Positions 51,001-57,000 of a stretch of DNA of 64,000 bases are shown piece after piece. Source of the DNA: Gordionus sp. m RMFG-2023 (lineage: Eukaryota > Nematomorpha > Gordioida > Chordodea > Parachordodidae). Numbering within the stretch: the stretch's first letter is position 1; each line of letters starts with the position of its first letter. The translations under genes and the position numbers were made by a program. The stretch covers positions 37,115,561 through 37,179,560 of the forward strand of contig NC_088775.1 in NCBI RefSeq assembly GCF_954871325.1, given 5' to 3'. The notes beneath the pieces are model-generated. The model was not told where the DNA came from. It was given only the letters and a program-made list of their open reading frames with translations, and ran no database searches.

Positions 51001-54000
51001 TCGTTATTTTAAAGATTTTTGAATTTTTTTGACGCAAATGGGCAAAAATAAAATTTCAGTAAAGATGTACCCTAGGAGGGGGATGGATCCGAAGCAACTG
51101 CTTCTAAAAATTTGAGTGGGGTGTTTTTTTTAAATTTAATTCTTTTATTGTTTTACTACATCCATCCATCCATAACCAATTGATTTCTGGTTTATGTATG
51201 TAATAAGACCCCCCCCCCCAATTATTATTTAATTTAATGAATTGACGGAAATTTTGGTCGATGTTTAGTAAATTAAATTGTTATCCCAGATTTCTTGTCA
51301 AAAATTATTTTTCCAATTTCAAAATAACCAAAAATATTAACTAAAAAAATACAAATACTTAATTAAAAATTGCACATCGCATAATATAAAAGATGATAAA
51401 TGGACAGACCACATTAGAAAAAGACATGGTGGGCTTAATTTTAATGATATAAAGAAAAGCTTTGAAATAGTAGCTTTTAAGAATATTACTCAGAAAAAAA
51501 GCAAAGTAATTTTTTTTATTAAATATATATTGTTTATACTTATCTTATATAGGGTATTAAATAGATTATTTTTTAAAAGTGTACTACTACTAATAATAAC
51601 GAAAATGTGTTAGAAGAAAATATAATATCTGACTCTGATAATGATCATATGAATCTTCACATGCACACATATGATGGCCGATTATGGAAGGCTTTCACAC
51701 TTTCACACAATAAAAATTCCATATTACGATTTATAATATACCAGAAAGAATGTATAGATAATAACCGTTCTATCATAAGAATAATAATAAGATGTCTAGT
51801 ATGTATTATAAATGTTGATTTTTATATATTTACTATACAATAACATTATAAGCAAAAAATAAAACAAATTTGTTTCTAATTTTTTTATAAAGATAAGCTT
51901 AAAAAGTAGCTAATAGCACGTTACTTTTTTTGACAAATAGTGATAGCGGTAGCGCGCTACTTTTGAAAGTAGCGATTAACAACTCTGGTGAAAATCACTA
52001 ATAAATTGTATGTAACAAAAATAATATTACAAAAGCAGCATATCATTTTTTTATTAAAAAAACATCAAATAAATAAATCCATTTTTATTTCATAATATAA
52101 ATATAAAATGTTAAATCATATCATAAGTTTTTTTGTTAATAATAATAAAATATTTAAATATAAATAAAATAAATAATAATTAAAGCTAGACATATCTTAC
52201 AGAACGCTGACGGATGATTAGTCAATGCAGGCCGATTACGCAACACTAATAATGACTATATTTCAAAATTGTTATCAAAAAAGCATTTTTATAAAAAAAA
52301 TGAAAACCAAACTGCAGAGTTTGTGAATTTACACCTATAATGTTATTGATAGAGGCATAAAATTTATCTCCATTAGGTGGAAAAATGAAGCATGGAGAGG
52401 GTCAATGTGGACACAGAAAACTAACTTGCACTTCTTTGGCCATTTCATTTTTATCTACAATAAGCATCAACCACCAGAGATTATAATAAAAAAGTTACAT
52501 TACCATTAATATCATTCATAAATCTCGTATCTTGTAATATTTTCCACTTTACCTTAGTGAGCATTTTAATAAATTTTTGCTTCAATAGTTCTCAAATCTA
52601 GTAGAATAACTGCTTGTGTGCCCATCATTGTGCATAAAGGTTCATCTTTTAAATTCGTCTCTAGTTGTTCCGTCCCAAATACCTTTTATATTAATGCCTC
52701 TTGTAAATTTTTTATTTGACTTTTGGATATTTGATTGATATGTTGCAATGAAGCATTAATGTCCTCAATGCAACTTTTTATAGAATCAGAAATAATGTCG
52801 GAGCTACATTTGGCATTACTTTCCTTTAATTCCTTTTTATATAGGTCACAAAGGTAATCCGTTAGTTTAAAAAAACGATGTTTCATTAATATATTATTTG
52901 TGACTTCCTAATTTGTTTAATATAATTATGTTTTACTTTATTAAATGGATTAGAGCGAGCACATTTTCTTTTATCCATTTCTAATTAAAAAGAGATTGAT
53001 ATATAAATGCTATACTAAAAAAACGTGTTATATTATTATTTAAAAATAAAATTGTGTACTCGTGTATTCGAGTAATATATGTATTCTTAATATTTATTGT
53101 ATTTAAAAATGGCCCTCTCATTTTACTTTCTTTGTGCCAACAAGGTATAAAAGGAATTATAACAACTTTATTTAGTAGATATACATTTTGTTGGCCAATA
53201 AAATTAACAGTTGAAAATTTATTACTTTTAGTTTTAGGGTTGTGTTGGTAAATAGTGTGAGTTATAAAATAGCGTTGTACTGGTAGATTTTTATATTATA
53301 ATAATTTTCATAGAGAGTCTATATGTAGAATTTTTAAAATGTAGATTTAATCCAGTTAACAGTTTGTTACTTTAACTGTTAGCTGAAATAAAAAGCCCTC
53401 CCCTCCTTATACATTTCAAATTTTAAAAAGTTTTAAGTTTGAGCAGATATTAAAAAATCGACTTTTACCTATTCCGGATAAAAAACATAAGATTTAAAAA
53501 AATTTAAATTATTTTTAAGAAAGGGATTCAAGGGCTATCTAATGATAAAATATATATGTCTCTGTATATTTCTTAAGCAATCTTTATTTTTATCGGTTTT
53601 TTTTTGAATTAGGAAGGACGCCATTTTTTAGCTTTGACCTTCCATATCTACATAACTGAGTTAAAGCTTAAAAATTAAAATGCATAGGTCCTCACAACAT
53701 ATATAATCATCATGTAAAGTCATTCAATTTGAAAGAGGGCCATAAAACTTGATCGATTTTATTGGAATAAAATATTTCATCTCAATTGGATTAAAAATTT
53801 GAGCATATTGTAGACAAACCAGATATATTGTTTTGAGCAATAAGAATATCCGGAAAAGCCTCAATGTATAAAGATAATATTGTACTAATGCATTTAAATA
53901 TAAGTGACAATGAGTGAGGGATATGATATTTTTATTCAAGGACATAAATCCAGCCAGACAATAGAGGGTATTGAGAGAAGCCTCTCATTTTGAATAATAA

Positions 54001-57000
54001 AGGTCACAACTAATTTTAATGTTATGGAAATAGGTTAAGAAAAACGAAATTCGTCTTTTCAGTCAAAGGCATGAATTTTGAATTTAATATAAAATAACAA
54101 CTTACACATCAAAATATCGAAGGATAGAGAAGTTATGTAACGTAAGGTGTCTATGACAGGCGTTATCAAATTTTCGTAATATTGGATTTGATTGAGAACC
54201 TACATTAAATAAAAGTATCCGTTATAAGTGTCAACTAATTTTTTTATCTAAACGAAATTACGTGTTCAAATAAAACTCCAGGATTGGAATGGCTTAATTT
54301 GCCTATTTGACGACCCATTTGCTTTATGTTGTCTTTTGATAATCGCCTTAAAATGACAAGATTATATATTTTCCAATAAAGATAGATCTAAGTTTTGAAA
54401 TAGATTATTGAGTTTGAAAATGGTAATTCAGATTATTTATGAATTATAAAAAATTATCAAAATAAACTATATATCAGAGACCTGCAGAGGTATCATTTGC
54501 TTGACCTGGTCCGGATTTTTTTTAAACAAAAATTTTAAGGCCCAGCAAGGTCCTGAAAATTTTTTTAAATATATTTTTGATTTTTATAGCTAATGGATTT
54601 TAAATATTTGGCTTTAAAATATACAGCCCTGCCTGGATATTATTTTTAAAAAATTTTCAGGCCTGACCCGGATATTTTTTTAAAAATATTTTCAAGTATT
54701 TTTATTATTTTTACAAAAGAGGAGAAAAAGATAAACGAATATCAATTTTTTTGGCTTATAATCATTGCCACCTACTAGAAAATATGCAAGTAATATTAAT
54801 GCAAATCGAACCTCATAATGTATTTGGATTTGATATTCGTTTTGATTTTGGACACCATAACGTCTCCATGTGTTAAAAGGTACTCGTCGTCAGTTGTTGT
54901 TAGCGATACTGGCGCCTTCCAATTACTATATAAGTTGTATCTATTTTGTCACGTGTATAACAAAATTGAAAATTCTTATTATATAAATTAATGAATATTC
55001 TTTTTAAATGTGTTAAACATTATTCTTTTGCTAGAAATAATACCACACCTATAACAAAGTCCTTATATAATATTATTTTCTTCACAGTATTAAAAAAAGG
55101 ATAGTAAATGTCATGCAGAATCTCAATGTTGTAGATCAAACTAATATCGATCTTAGAAAAAATATCTCCTAGAAAATGCTCAAATTTAAGAGGTAATAAA
55201 AAAAAATATACATAAATTTAAGAAATTACTTCTCCTTATACAATAATTTAGTTTAAAAAAATAAACAATAGAGATTCGGGAAACAAATACATAATTGTTG
55301 TTACTAAAATTAAAAATATAGAATAAGGTCGAATTAAAGGAAAATGGAAAAGGGGATTTTATATTTTTGGCCATTATTTTATACATATTTAAATTTCTAT
55401 CCGATTTTATTCAAATTAAATTTAAAAACTATAATTAAAATTGGTAGTGCAATAGAAAATTTTAAAATAAAATTGACTCCTGTTTTGATATAAAAAAAAA
55501 TTAAATTTGTCCAATTATTTGATATTAATATATTATATATTTCAATTTAGTCTTGTTAATTTGTTTGGTCGTAAAATTTACGACCCAATTCCGGGGAAAA
55601 TATTAACAATATATATTATATTAAGGGTGGATAAGGAAGGGATCCATAAATAGAAGTTATTTATTTTCTTGCTAAACATAAAAAAAAGTTTTATGATATT
55701 TGGATTTGACATGTCTGCTATATAATTATATAAGTTGTTAAAATTTGAAAAATAAAATACATAAGTATGTTATTTTAAATTTAAAGTGCGAATTTCAGAA
55801 AAATTAATTTGAATGGTATAAACAAAACAACTTATAATAAATCAAGAGAATAAATTGTAATAATTTTTATATATAAATTTTTAATGCATATAAGATACTA
55901 TGAATTCCTGAAGAGGAAAAGATTTGTTTTGACTTTTAAAGAAAACGGAGTATTATGATCAATTGAGGGAGAAATGTTAATAAAAATATTCCTGACCTCC
56001 CTAGCCTTATTAGCCAATCGAAAGGAAATGCTTGTCTTCCTAATGAATAGATCTTTTGATTGGCTCTCGGTTGATATATATTGAATATACACTTTTCTAT
56101 CAGCAAAAAACAACTATAAATTGATTTTTGCTCTGGGTCTGAACCCAAGGTCTGTGCTCGGGGTTCGTGCTCAGAACTGGTTTAGTCGATTTTTAGACCC
56201 AAACCCCGAGTATGGTTTTTACACAACCAACCAATTAACAACACTATTTCAATTATACTCAAGGTTTCTCCAAAATTCGTTGGAAAATTTAAATTATGCA
56301 TATTCTGAATTTTTTGACATATCAAAGCTATAAACCAAATTAAATATAATATAATGGGGGGGTGAGAAATTCAAAAAAGAACGATTTTTCAATATAACCA
56401 TTTATGTCCAAATTATGATCCTGATATTGTCTTACACAGCTGCATAGAGCGAGGTTTTTTATATTCAAAAAGAAAGCTTATTGTAGAAATAAAGCGAGTG
56501 AGAAGAATAGATTTTCCGTCCAATTAAAATGGGATGGTTCAAATATTTTATTAGCAAACTTGACGTTGATATTTCGTTAATATATATCATATTTGATCAT
56601 AAAAAGACCTATGCTGATAATGGATATGTTTCATCATTCGTCCTATTGATTCGGATAGACAGCAATTGTAAGACGATTGAGAGAGGGAAGGGAGAAGGGA
56701 GCACCTGAGAGTGTCTAGAATATCGCAGTAGGTCACGTCACTTTCACATGTATCAATCTAATAGTTTTGCAAATAAAGAATAATTTTAAAATCTAATAAC
56801 CCAAACATAATCAATAATGTTCCCATTCTAGATTATATTAACATTAGTGTAGTTAGACGTAACCAATTTTATTTTAATTTTAGCCAAAATAATATTAGGG
56901 AAACTTCAAGATTTCGTTAATAGATGTCTAAACCTTTCTGCCATCCTTGAGACAAATATCCAGATTTGCATAATGTTTTTTGGCAAAGATATTGGATTTT

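Larger units (their letters stand above)
50282..52248. mobile_element. Foldback element copy 3, truncated and interrupted
   Basis: Starts within the left arm (TAAATAATTTTAAAAAAATA) and contains GTGACAATTGTCATA-type units at about 50358, 50870 and 50990. Ends GCCGATTACGCAACACTA at 52248. It is interrupted by MITE A (50435-50820) and a hAT scrap (51366-51984). Confidence 0.75.

Noticed and set aside
53054-53251. Plus-strand hydrophobic 65-codon open frame
   Set aside because: Hydrophobic T-rich translation with no partner exons; likely chance.
55898-56148. Overlapping open frames in a less AT-rich island of a THOC2 intron
   Set aside because: No recognised family, and exons 2 and 3 join perfectly without it; kept only as a remark.
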